From assembly GCA_001599815.1 (NCBI GenBank), contig BCIA01000004.1, positions 64,862-128,861 of the forward strand: DNA of 64,000 nucleotides, given 5' to 3'. Below are positions 34,217 through 44,330 of the stretch, in pieces (within the stretch, counting starts at the first letter, position 1; each line of letters begins with the position of its first letter). The notes beneath the pieces are model-generated. The model did no database searches, was not told the DNA's origin, and saw only the letters and a list, made by a program, of their open reading frames with translations. The translations under genes and the position numbers were made by a program. This DNA comes from Furcasterigmium furcatum (Eukaryota; Ascomycota; Sordariomycetes; Glomerellales; Plectosphaerellaceae).

Positions 34217-37200
34217 TGTGGTTGCAGCCGGGGGAATTATCCGGGAAGATTGGCTGGAGGTGTTGGAGGTTTCCGGGGAGCAGCTCAGCCTGATCAGAGG
34301 TTGAGGACTGATTGAGGTGCGGAAGGAGCTTGCAGAGTTGGAAGAAAGACGGAGGGGAGGAGGAAAGAACGAGCAGATGGCCCGGCAAACAATTAATGTC
34401 TGCCCCTTCCCCCCGGTCCCCTCGTCGCTTCCTGTTGCCTTGGCGATAAAATGAGCGGTGGACTGGCGGTGGGTACGGCGAGGTGACAAGGACCCCTAAG
34501 CGCCCAACGCAACTGGAAGTTCAGGGGTCCAGCTGTGGATGCTGCATGAACCACCACCGACGTTCGCCTGGGCGCCACGGCGGCGCCTGATCACATGGCG
34601 CTCGGTCTTGCCCGGAATAAAATCAGGCCAAGCGCTAGCAATGCCCAAAAGATGACGAACCCCCAGCACCTCACCGCGCTGCTTCTGCGTCGGGTCTCTG
34701 CAGGCCCTTCTGCCATGCCCTGCACTTTTGGGCAAGGAATCGTGCTGCTGCAAGATGCTGCACGTCAGTCAGGCTCGAGGGAACGGAACCTCGAGAACAG
34801 CGCCCAATTCTTCAACGATTGGGCCTCGGCCTCACTTTCGGGCCCTGGCGACCGGCCGGCCGGCCAAGGTGGGTAGGTGCCCAAAAGTGACGAAAATCCA
34901 ATATCCCCCGACTCGCTTTCCTTTCCTTGTACGTACTCGCCGGAGAAAGCGGCAATTGCACCTTCCCTCTTAGCGTCTTCGTCACTGTGATGCTCGGCAC
35001 AAAATCTCTGATCTGCATATTGCATGGTGATCGGCATAAGCTTGCACGACTGCGCGCCCCGGAAGCACTAAATTGACCTCACCGCAACTCGGGGGAATCG
35101 AAGCGGCCTCTCTCCAGTTTGAGCGCGAATGAGTCGAGCAGACACCTCGGTATGTTTACAATATCACGAGAAGCTCTCCTTCTTGCCTGGCCAACGACCG
35201 AGCAGTCGACTCAATTTCCTCTTCCTCGAACATCATCGTTGTGGATGGGAAGCTCTCTCGAATCTCGGCCTGGAAGATGGCACGGACGACCCCATGCTCT
35301 TGGAGAGGCCGGACAAGACAGCCAAGCGCCCCGACACCAGCACAGGCATAGGTATGGCAGTGAACTTGGCAGCGAATATGAAGAAGCCGACCGCATGAGC
35401 TTTTGTCATTTGCCTTGTAGTTTTCCGGTTGAAACAGTCTGAATTCCCGCCCGCCCTGGCACTCGCTGGTGTCTTGTCGTATCCCTGGATCCGATGGGAC
35501 GTATTAACGGCGATGAGGGAGGTCGAAGACTTAAGGACACGGGTGTCCCAGCCATCACTCGAGAGAGTATCCTGCCTAACATTATCGCGGGGCCATGCTT
35601 CCACCAGTATGAGGCTCCATTCGAAAGACGAAGAGGTCCTTGCGCGGTGGACATTATGCGCAACAAACCCGACTTGGTGGTCATGACATACCACAACTCC
35701 TCCATGAATAGAAGACCATCAAGGATCACGGAACAAGGATGGAACTTTTCCTCTTTGCACGGGACTTGAAAACAGTCGAGGTAGCGAACCTCGCCTACAA
35801 GATTAAGATTAGCAGAAGGACATTCGAGCTGCCGACCCCGAGCATCCTCCCAGAGATCTGGAAGCAGATGAGCATACGCTTCGACGTCGTCCTAGAAGAG
35901 ACCCGGATGTTGCAGCGTCTGCGACAAAAGTGAATGCCTCATTCAAGGCAGTTCCCACGGGGAAGTCGTTTATCCTCACCGGGACCTTTGTGCCCGACAA
36001 GTGGCACGACCTTGGGAACATGCTGGACCTTCTCCCGGCATCAGCTCGGTCAGGGACCCTCACTTCTTCATCTCAACGTTCGCAACCAAGACGGAGAGCG
36101 GCATGGACGCGCGCAAGCTGAGCTTAGACAAACAGGAACTTCTGGTTCGATTCCTAGGTGTGGCGTTCACGCGATCTTCCAAGATACTCAACTTACCCGA
36201 GCCCAGCATACGGATATTTGTGTTCGAGATCGACTCCCTCTTGGCCGAACCCTCAGCGAGGACTACGCGAGATGCAAGAAGATACCCAGCAACTGCAAAG
36301 GCCGGAACTCGCGATTATGCAAGAAGCATATGCAGAGGGCGATAGGAATTGTTGTTCGAGGACTCTCTTAGAGTGCTAACAAGAAGCTGCATGCTGCGAT
36401 CGACAGCATGCCCGAGACAGCCGCGCTCGGAGGTGATGCCACCGACAACCTGATCAGCGACAATCCAAACATCCTCGTAGAGAATCCCACAGGCTTGGCG
36501 GCATTAGGCCTTCAAACCTCCATTCTGGCGATTTGCTGACCGTGGCGGATGAAGACAACACGCCGACATACGATCGATAATTGTTGAGGCCCGGAAAGAC
36601 AAACCTAGTGAAGATCTGGCGGGTCATCTGTGCCAATTTGCACCTTCGACACAGTGGTCACTCTGGCCACAGAAGGGCTGCCACAGCTGATGCGATCACC
36701 AACACTCTCCTCAAGTCCCTCGGGCTTCCTGCACACCAACACCGTCTCCAACGAGTCTAAGAGTCTAATCGTGCTAACAATAAGTTCGGCAGCTGCGATT
36801 CTGGCCCGGGTCGCCTTCGCTCACTCTGCGACGTCTGCACAAGACGCGGGATGAGAGGACAGTGAGCTGGAAAGTCTTCGACTATGACTCACACACCGAG
36901 ATGTCGTTTGGGTGGATATCGGTTTACTGGATTGATTCAGGCAAAGGAATCCGCTGCTCCTTCGTGGAGGCATCGCGACACTGCAAGCGGTTTGCTTGAG
37001 ATATCGGTAGCCCTGTCTGTCATGTCCTGTCTGTCTCTGGATTTACTGCGTCAGGACGCAGCACTTGGTTGCGACTCGGGTTGTCCATAGCTGTGAGCTG
37101 AGTGAGATGATTGTATGTGCTGTTTTCAACGGCTGTATGCTGTTGCATTTGAGGGATGGTTGGCAAACACTTTTTAGAGGGTTGTTTCTGGAGAAAGATT

Positions 37201-37528
37201 GAAGAAACCGTCAAGCAGATCGCGAAAGCGTCGGGGAGGAAACCTCAGCTGCATGTTGGGGTATTGCGCATGCCTAAGCCGTTCGCCGGAACCTGAATGA
37301 GTCAACAGCCTCCTCACTCAGAGTCGGAAGCCTTCAGCTGGTCGGAACTTCTCCAAGACAGCTTTTGGAGCGCACTTACTTACCCTTTAAAGTAAACTCA
37401 CCTTGTTTGCTTTGCCTCGATGCTGGGTTCCCTTCAAGACGCAGTTCAACGTACTTCCGAGCTCAGTTTTGATCCCTCCCCTCCCGTCCGCTCGTATCGA
37501 ACAACCCAGGTCGCAAGAGCCTGCGACA
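34217..37528. other. Long gene-poor region with possible decayed gene
   Basis: About 3.3 kb without an intact recognised gene. At 34500-35100 it is GC-rich and structureless; at 35700-36540 there are discontinuous coding-like fragments, listed separately. The 3' end contains the promoter of the next gene (CCCTTTAAAGTAAAC near 37384). Confidence 0.4.
35739..36535 (+). pseudogene. Possible decayed protein-coding gene of unknown family
   Basis: Three coding-like pieces lie in successive frames: 35739-35933 (FELPTPSILPEIWKQMSIRFDVVLEE), then a second frame from about 35930 (AVPTGKSFILTGTFVPDKWHDL), and a third at about 36379-36534 (KKLHAAIDSMPETAA, then DNPNILVENPTGLAALG). Frame changes and stops separate them and no splice sites restore one frame that I can see. 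They look like remnants of one protein, but I cannot name the family. It could instead be a gene with unusual introns. Confidence 0.3.
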
Positions 37529-38788
37529 ATGGGCGGCTCGGCTTTTACCCACGGCTCTCACGCCCTCAGCACACCTCGAATGCCCCGAGACGTCTATGAA
37601 GCCGAGAAAGAACGCTGCAAGGTCGCTTTGCGGCGCCTCTACCATTGCGTCGCATGTCCCATCGAAGGCCCGGGCAAGACGGATTTTGGCGACCTCGACA
37701 TCTTCGTGGCCTTGAGAAAGACCGTTTGCGAAACTAAAGACGACCCTCGCGTGGATATTCAACGGGAGCTGGGAGCAGACTTTGTCATATTGGGCAAAGG
37801 CTGTTCGCACTACGCAATCCCGTGGCCCGTCTCGCCCACGGACGAACCTCCTTCGGATGACGAAGAGAAGCGATACATCCAGGTGGACGTCACGATCTGC
37901 CAGTCGCCTGATGCGATGCAATGGTCTCTGTTCAAGCATGCCCACGGAGATCTCTGGAGTATCTTGGGCAGCATCATCCGCCCGTACGGTCTCACCATCG
38001 ACGAAGTCTGTCTCTCCATCCGAATCCCGGAGCTCGAACGGTCCGACCGTAAGAAGGCGCGCGTGCCTCTGACCAACGAGCCCCGCGACGTTATCATATT
38101 CCTCGGACTGCCGGAGGGCAGATTCTGGGAAGAGCCCTTTCCAACCCGCCAGGAGATGTACCAGTACCTGGCCCAATGCCCAATGTTCCGGGTCCGTCCC
38201 CTCGACATCAGCGCTGAGGCGATGCCCGGCCCGGAAGCCGGCGGCGCAGAACAAACAGACTTAAACGCCAGTGATCGGAAGCGTTTGGCCACACGTCCTG
38301 CTTTCCGCGAGTGGACGGAGTCCTTCTTGAGAGATTGCCGCATCGAGGGGCGCTTCCTCGAGCGGCGAACGAATCGAGATGCCGTCCTTCGAGACGCCTT
38401 CGACCGCTTTCAGGTCCAGGACGAGTACCAACGGCGCCTTGACCATCATGTCACCGAGCAGCAGGTGGCCCGCATCAAGTCCAGCATCAAGGAGTTGTTT
38501 CCAGCGCCCGAGGGCCCTTCCCCGGCCCAAAAAGAGATACAGTATCGAGGATGTCTACTCAAGGCACTGACCCGTATCGTCATCGACGGGGACACCTCGT
38601 ATGGGATCGTTCCTGACCAGGACACACCTCTCAAAGATAGCAGGGGTTGCTTTATCATGGAGAATGTCATCGACTTCATCAACAGGAACCATGAAGCCAT
38701 CGGCGCTGCCGCCATGGCTCGTCATCACCAGGCTTTCCTTGACAGGAAGCTCGCATTATCCCAAGCACAGACGCCGAAGCAGGACTAG
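37529..38788 (+). CDS. Conserved-looking fungal protein with possible nucleotidyltransferase core
   Basis: A single-exon gene of 419 aa; the ATG at 37529 follows GCGACA, and the in-frame ATG at 37403 gives an extension with low complexity. The pattern KTDFGDLDIFVA (Asp55 and Asp57) followed by RYIQVDVTI (Asp120) has the spacing of the metal-binding acids in the DNA polymerase beta-like nucleotidyltransferase fold, in which hGDxDh is followed by a third acid on the next strand. Further parts include GDLWSILGSIIRPYGLTIDEVCLSIR and FLGLPEGRFWEEPF. The C-terminal part is helical. I do not recognise a named family, so the nucleotidyltransferase reading is inference. The base composition matches the neighbours. 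Confidence 0.75.
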   Translation: MGGSAFTHGSHALSTPRMPRDVYEAEKERCKVALRRLYHCVACPIEGPGKTDFGDLDIFVALRKTVCETKDDPRVDIQRELGADFVILGKGCSHYAIPWPVSPTDEPPSDDEEKRYIQVDVTICQSPDAMQWSLFKHAHGDLWSILGSIIRPYGLTIDEVCLSIRIPELERSDRKKARVPLTNEPRDVIIFLGLPEGRFWEEPFPTRQEMYQYLAQCPMFRVRPLDISAEAMPGPEAGGAEQTDLNASDRKRLATRPAFREWTESFLRDCRIEGRFLERRTNRDAVLRDAFDRFQVQDEYQRRLDHHVTEQQVARIKSSIKELFPAPEGPSPAQKEIQYRGCLLKALTRIVIDGDTSYGIVPDQDTPLKDSRGCFIMENVIDFINRNHEAIGAAAMARHHQAFLDRKLALSQAQTPKQD

Positions 38789-39230
38789 AGGGGCCGGGAA
38801 ATCTGGAGTTGGGAATTGAAAATGGAGGGAATCTCACTGCATTGTTTGGTGTTACTTTTGGAGCGTTCGACGGGACTCATTGGAGGAGTTTGGCGCTGGG
38901 AAAGCGAACGCGAAGATTACAGATATGATGGCCGGTCTCGGGTCGACCAGCCAGACTTCAGATAAAGCCTCGGATAATTGAGATGGAATTTCGCCTTGCT
39001 TCACAGAATCGAGATGAGTGCTTGCTGGACTGGAGGCGGTTCAAATGAATTCCTATCTGGACGGCAATGTCGCTGGATCGGCCACGTATTGTCCAACCTT
39101 CATGTTGCACTCTGCGCCATTGGAAGTACAGTGCTGGGCGGGAAGGGGCGTTCTGAAGATAGAACCCCTGTTCGCTCTCCATTGCATCAAATGCATGTCG
39201 TGTATCCGGGTGTGTCCTCTCGCAGCCCTC
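38789..39230. other. Convergent intergenic region with repeat copy B
   Basis: About 440 bp between two convergent genes. It carries copy B of the dispersed repeat at 38965-39035. No gene is seen. Confidence 0.45.
38965..39035 (-). repeat. Degenerate dispersed repeat, copy B
   Basis: Same orientation as copy A at 14467. Shared blocks are AAGCCTCGGA, GAGATGG, CTTCAC and CTTGCTG-ACTGGAG. Its reverse complement aligns with both units at 41883-42150 through the block GAGCACTCATCTCGATT. Confidence 0.6.
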
Positions 39231-39869
39231 TCAGTCTGTGGGCAGCTTCCAGAGGCCGTCGCCAAGGTAATGCGCATCTTCCACCACGGGGCCCTTGCCC
39301 TTGTCCTTGACATCTTTCGTTCCGGCGACCAGGATGCCAACCGCGCATGCCTCCGTCTTGCCCTCCGCCATCACGACGACCGGTTCTCCCTTGGCGAGTT
39401 CCCGGCTCCACCGTCCTTCGTCGTCCACGCCCTCATCCCCCTCCTTCGGGTCTGGAAGCCGGCCTCCTGCGCTCGTGAGCCCAGGTGCCATGAGAGTCGC
39501 ACCGGAGAGGACGAATCGAATGGCGCCCCTATCTATCCTGACGGTCGGGAAGGCCGCGGGGAAGCGATGGACGAGCTTGAGGTGCGGGAGAAGAATGTCG
39601 GTGTCCTGCTGGAAGAACAGCGGCTGGTTGTCGACAATGAACAGCGCGCAGCGGTCGGGCAGCTTCATCTGCTCGAGAGAAGCCTTCTTGGGGAGGATCT
39701 CATCGATGACCGGGTTGAGGAGCGGGTAGGTTTGGAGGAGGGATGATCGGAGGGATCGTTGGACAGAGCTCTTCAGCTTGGACTTTGGACTCGGGGTAAG
39801 ACTGTGTGCTCCGCGTTAGCTGTTGAACTCGATGCGACGAGTCAGAGACGCTCACTCTTTCTTGAACAT
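39231..39869 (-). CDS. TMA20: Translation machinery-associated protein 20 (MCT-1 family), PUA domain
   Basis: Exons on the minus strand are 39869-39856 (14 nt) and 39801-39231, giving 194 aa. The tiny first exon encodes MFKKD, matching the MFKK start common in this family; the join restores DLTPSPKSKLKSSVQRSLRSSLLQTYP. Next come a DENR-type interaction region (EILPKKASLEQMKLPDRCALF), FFQQDTDILLPHLKLVHRFP, and a PUA domain starting RIDRGAIRFVLSGATLMAPGLTS. In yeast and animals this protein, with TMA22/DENR, helps ribosomes recycle and reinitiate by releasing deacylated tRNA from the 40S subunit. The sequence DPKEGDEGVDDEGRWSREL is an insertion in the PUA domain relative to animal forms. Confidence 0.93.
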
Positions 39870-40554
39870 GTTGGCGACTGACGGCACGAAGTTCTCGGCC
39901 GTGTCTTGTTGCGTGATGTTTGGGTGTTGGAAAGGTTGCCGCACGAGACTTGATTCCTCCGAGTCGAATGCCCCGCACTGCGATGGCGGGGTACTCACCG
40001 GTACAGCGTTGCCCCCTTTTAGTGCTCGGTGCCCTCTTAGTTGCAGCAGATATTCGATTATCAAATTGGCTTAGTAATACGCTGGTTCCCCGCAGATGCG
40101 GAGCTGCTGTGGGTTGCATCCGAGCTAATCCCGAAACGGCCGGCTACGGAATATCGGGACTTTAAGCTCTGCCCTCCCAGGACGTGGAGGAACGTCGTCG
40201 CGCTCGGAGAATGTTACCACTTGGTGGTAACCACCATCAACGTGATGTCACCGGTTCTTACTTTAGCCCGCGCCGACCAGGCGGGGAGATGGCATTTGGC
40301 TTTGTGGAACCCTCCACTCTGCCCTCCATCCTCGCCCGCGATCTCGACAACATCCATTTCCCATCTTCTCCCTTTTCATCCCCTCGCTACACCAACCCAG
40401 CCCCGACATCGCCCCCGCCCTTTTCGCCTCATGCTCACCTAGGTCGGCATTCTCGTCGCATGCGCACTTGATCGGATCAGGGACGTAGTAGCTCTCGATT
40501 ACTTCTTCTCCAGCTTCATTGGACACAGGGTCCTGAGCCCCTTACGTCATCGTC
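39870..40554. promoter_or_regulatory. Divergent promoter region, TMA20 / disordered nuclear-type protein
   Basis: About 685 bp between divergent start codons. No gene recognised. The right half is C/T-rich (40320-40400), as is typical of constitutive fungal promoters. Confidence 0.4.
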
Positions 40555-41795
40555 ATGGACCTCAATGGTGTTCCTGCAGCTGCACCCGCGGCCAAAGGTG
40601 AGTCTTGCGCAGTAGCAGATGGCACCATGCTTGCATATTGTTCATGGGCCTCTCAGTACGGAGAGGGTGCCGATGATTCTCACCAGGGCCAGCCGCCCGT
40701 ACCTCGTCCACCCATCACTCCACAAAACTGAGCCAAGGGAGATGCTGAGATCCATCCCAAACAGCTTTCGAGCCCTCCGCCGCCGAGCCGGCTGCCTCGA
40801 AGGACTTCTCGTCGAAGCCATTGGACCCCTCTGGTAGCCTGGGGCCTCCCAAGGACGGCGGCGCCCCAGCGGCCAGGGACAACGCCGCTCCAGGCGCGCC
40901 GCCTAAGCCGACAGAGCCCCTGGCACCTGCGTTACCTGCTGTCTCCCACGCGCCGAAGCCCGTCAGTGTCGAGGACGTTCCTGAGAAGGAGGGCTCAAAC
41001 GCGACTGCCGGACTGGGCCTTGGAAAGCCTGCCGCCCCAGAGCCGACAGTCCCTCCAGCAACAAGCAGCGTGAGCGCTGCCGCGAAGACTCAGGCCCACC
41101 CGAGCGAGCCGTCGAAGGCCGATGTTGTGCCCACTCGGGATGAGACGTCCGTGGGCAAATCTTCCTCTGCAATCGATACAGACGCTCTGAAGGTCGCTTC
41201 AAAGGAGGCTCCGAAGGACGTCGTGAAGGACGCTCACATCACCGGGCCCGGTGTGAACGAGCCATCGCAAACAGCACCGAAGATCCCCACTGCCCAAGCT
41301 GAGACCGTCAAGGCCCCGACCGCTGTAGCAGGGCCTGCTCCCATCGGGTCCGGAGAGCGCGACGCTGTCAAGGCCCCGGCCGCTGTCGCAGAGCCTGCTC
41401 CCACCGGGTCCAGCGAGCGCGACGCCGTCAAACCCCCGACCACTGTGGCACAGCCTGTCCCCGCCGGGTCCGGCGAGCGCGAGGCCGCTCCCCAAGCCAT
41501 TCCCGCGGAGCAGAAGCCGGAGGGCAAGACAGAGGATGACAAGAAACGCAAGGCTGACGCGTTAGATGCTGGGGGAGCCCCTGAGGCGGGGGTCGACGGA
41601 CAACCCCCGGAGAGCGCCGATGCACCCAACAAGAAGAGGAAGCCCGGGAAGCCACCAGGCGCGTCCAATGGCAACTCGGCTTCCAGCAACGGGAAACGCG
41701 AGAGTTTCGGTGAAAAGCTTGTCAAGAAAGCAAAGAAAGTGCTCCCAACGGTTGGGAGGACGGAGCGGAAGACGCGCAGCCAGGGCCCGGCCTGA
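40555..41795 (+). CDS. Disordered Pro/Ala-rich protein with basic C terminus
   Basis: Exons are 40555-40597 and 40765-41795, with a 167-nt intron, giving 357 aa. The sequence is low complexity, rich in Pro, Ala, Glu, Lys and Ser. Residues 196-255 are three 20-aa repeats of the type VKAPxAVAxPAPxGSxERDA. The last 90 residues are basic with several nuclear-localisation-like clusters (DKKRKAD, NKKRKPGKP, KLVKKAKKVLP, ERKTRSQG). This suggests a nuclear protein that binds nucleic acid or histones, but no folded domain is visible and I recognise no family. The exon join restores one frame through SSKPLDPSGSLGPPKDGG. Confidence 0.72.
41307..41486 (+). repeat. Three 60-bp tandem coding repeats
   Basis: Units at 41307-41366, 41367-41426 and 41427-41486 each begin GTCAA(G/A)(G/C)CCCC and end GAGCGCGA(C/G)GC. 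They encode 20-aa repeats. High identity at the DNA level indicates fairly recent duplication. Confidence 0.85.
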
Positions 41796-42243
41796 GTCGG
41801 CATGCGCCGTGGCAGCAAAAGTGCTTTGTCGGCGTCAGGTGTACTAGATGGCGGCAGTGCCATATTTCTTGTTGCTCTGACAGCTGTTGCTTGTAGTACG
41901 CGAAATCTACCTGATAGTTTTTTCAAGTCACCACAAGCCCAGTGAGCACTCATCTCGATTTCTCAAGGCGGCGCGAGAGACCATCTCAATTCGCCGAGTC
42001 CCAACCCGCCGATTTTCTGATAGCTGTTGCTTGACGTACGTGAAATCGACTCGACTCTTGTTTCACATGGCAACAAGCCGAGTGAGCACCCATGTCGATT
42101 TGGTGAGGCCCTGAGGGCGGCCATCTCGATTTGCGGCGTCCTCACCTGCCTGCCTTGGATGATCCGTGTCTCTCTCAGTTGAGACGTCACGGCGAATCGC
42201 TTATGTAAGCAGGCCATGACAGGCACGTACCTTCGTTTCGGCG
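41796..42243. other. Intergenic region occupied by repeat copies C1/C2
   Basis: About 450 bp between two plus-strand genes. More than half is taken by two diverged 140-bp units of the dispersed repeat. The TRAPPC12 promoter must lie in or after them. Confidence 0.5.
41883..42150 (+). repeat. Two diverged ~140-bp direct repeats (copies C1 and C2)
   Basis: Units start at 41883 and 42023 with GCTGTTGCTTG, then share GTACG-GAAATC, CAACAAGCC or CACAAGCCC, AGTGAGCAC, CGATTT, GGCGGC and CCATCTCAATT or CCATCTCGATT. The reverse complement of the core matches the copies at 14467 and 38965. Substitutions are scattered with no preserved coding frame. Confidence 0.7.
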
Positions 42244-43848
42244 ATGCCTCAGCAGTTCAACGGTCACCGACCCCAACTCTCCTCCCTTCACACCACCCTG
42301 CAGTTTGATATGAATCCAAATGAGGGCAGCCTGGCCAGGGGCCACTCAAGGAACAAGTCCGCGGCCAAAGGTACGTAAGCCTGAGCAGATGCCGACCGTG
42401 GCGCCAATTCATCAGGTGCTCGGGGTCACTTCTCGCCTTGGCCTGTCGTCGTGTCTTCCTTGAGCCTGACCTGACCTGCTCAGCTTCGCGGCCACGGTCG
42501 TCTACCAAAGGCCCTCTCGATGTCGCCGAGTAAGTGACGCCAGTCATGCCTCTTTCGGATTGCTCCTAACACCCCCGTGTAGGACGCCGCTCCATGATCC
42601 GCTCTCGGCCGCGACCCAGCTGAGTCCCGGAGCACCCAGCCGCTCCTCCAGCCAGCGGTCCCCAGCAACGAGGTCGCCACTGCACTCCCCGGCGCCGACT
42701 GCCGTCAGGACATCGATTGCTAAGGATCTGGGATTCCTTCTCCGCCCAGAGATCTACCATCCCATCGCCTCGCTCAACGTCCCCGCGGCTTTCCGCGGCC
42801 CTTCGGATGCACCAGATCCCGATGCGTCGCTCACAGATCTCATGAAGAAGGGCTACTTCCGAGCCGCTGCAATCGCTGCCGCACAAGAGTTAACGTCGCA
42901 ATCACCACGCGCCCCTCCGGTCGAGTCCTCAGATTATGGTCGCATATTTGACCTGCTCTACACCAGGCTGGTCTGTCTGACGCTCATCGACTCGACAAAT
43001 GTTGCTGCCCAGGAAGTCCGCGCCCTGGGAGACATGAACAACGCCGCGATCTACGTCGACGAGACCACAGGCGAGCACCTTGTACCATGGGAACTGCGTG
43101 TTCTCAACGTCAGACTCCAAGCGATCGGCTTTGGCGACCCTAGAAGGGCTGTCATGAGCTATCACGACTTGGCACGAGAGGCAAGGGAACAGGTTGGCAA
43201 GGCAGTGACGAGACACGACAACTCGGCTCGAGAGCTCTGGAAGTCCCGGCTTCTTGACCTCGGCGTCAAGGTTGTCGGGGCATTGATAGAGATGGACGAC
43301 ATCTCCGGTGCCGCCTACCACCTGAGCACCCTGAAGGAGCAGGGCGATGGGAAGATGTCCCTGGCCAGAGCGCTGCTGTGGTTGCACCTCGGCGATGTGG
43401 AGAGGGCAAAGACATCCGTGCGAGGGTACGAGGACGAGCCTGACCACGCCGAGAAGATTGTGCACGCACTCTGCGACATGGCCGACGGAAACTACCTCAC
43501 GGCGCTGGAGACGTGGCAGTCACTGAGAGAGCATCTGGACGACGAGATGGTGGGGGTGAACACTGGCGTGTGTTTACTGTACACGGGCAGGCTGAGCGAG
43601 GCAAGGCTCTCTCCCCTCCACACCGTGCTGTCTGGCAACACTGACAAAATCTTCAGGCCCGAGACATCCTGGAAGGACTGGTGGATGAGGGGTTCTCATC
43701 ACATACATTGTTATTCAACCTGAGTACCATGTATGAACTCTGCACTGAGAGGAACAGAATGCTCAAGATGCGTCTTGCCGAGAAGACAGCTGGCATGGAG
43801 CATTCAGCGCGGGGATGGGAGAAGACAAACGCCGACTTCAAGCTGTAG
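42244..43848 (+). CDS. Trafficking protein particle complex subunit 12 (TRAPPC12)
   Basis: Exons are 42244-42370, 42484-42529, 42583-43600 and 43657-43848, giving 460 aa. A disordered Ser/Pro-rich N-terminal 90 residues lead to KDLGFLLRPEIYHPIASLNVP and a helical, TPR-like body: LYTRLVCLTLID, VPWELRVLNVRLQAIGFGDPRRAV, ISGAAYHLSTLKEQ, ARALLWLHLGDVERAK, ALETWQSLRE, GVCLLYTGRLSEARDILEGLVDEG, LLFNLSTMYELCTERN. This matches TRAPPC12, a subunit of the TRAPP tether for ER-Golgi and autophagy traffic. The third intron (43601-43656) begins GCAAGG and ends CAG: a GC-AG intron, needed because the GT-less join restores the frame exactly into the conserved C terminus. Confidence 0.9.
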
Positions 43849-44330
43849 TCCGCCATGGGCAGGAAATACAAGTCGACGGTCTGAAGAACACCATTACACC
43901 GAGCTTCTCGGAGACAATGCTTGTTTCCGATGACTATGCCTCAGCCTTTCAGTCGCAATATCCCGCGCCGTGCCCCTGTTCATACCGAACTCCCGTCAAG
44001 CCGTCTCCTTCCGTGCTGAATCTCACGACGGCAGTCATTCAGTCATCGAGAAACGCATGCCTCAGTGTACTAAAGTGTCATTACAATTCTATAGCGGAGA
44101 TCCTGGCGGACTGCCGGGTGACCACGGGCCAGCCTCGAGATCTGAACCAATTCTAATACATCTGCTCGCTTTTCCTGGCACGTGCCAGTCTCGAGGTCCC
44201 GAGTCATCGAGACGGGAGAACCTCAGCGCCTCGCTCGAGGCTTTCTATACAAAGAATCGCCGCTCGTGCAGCTTCATGTATCCCTCCGAACGCCTAGAAA
44301 TGCAAAGTCATCATCNCCCCGCCAGCATGT
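43849..44330. other. Convergent intergenic region with an ambiguous base
   Basis: About 480 bp between converging 3' ends; no gene. One undetermined base (n) at 44316, 15 nt beyond the stop codon of the channel gene, is the only one in the window. Confidence 0.5.

Noticed and set aside
33008..34315. 435-aa plus-strand open frame
   Set aside because: It is exactly antisense to the coiled-coil gene. The GAG/AAG/GCC-rich codons of a coiled coil leave the opposite strand open; the translated Leu/Gly string resembles no protein.
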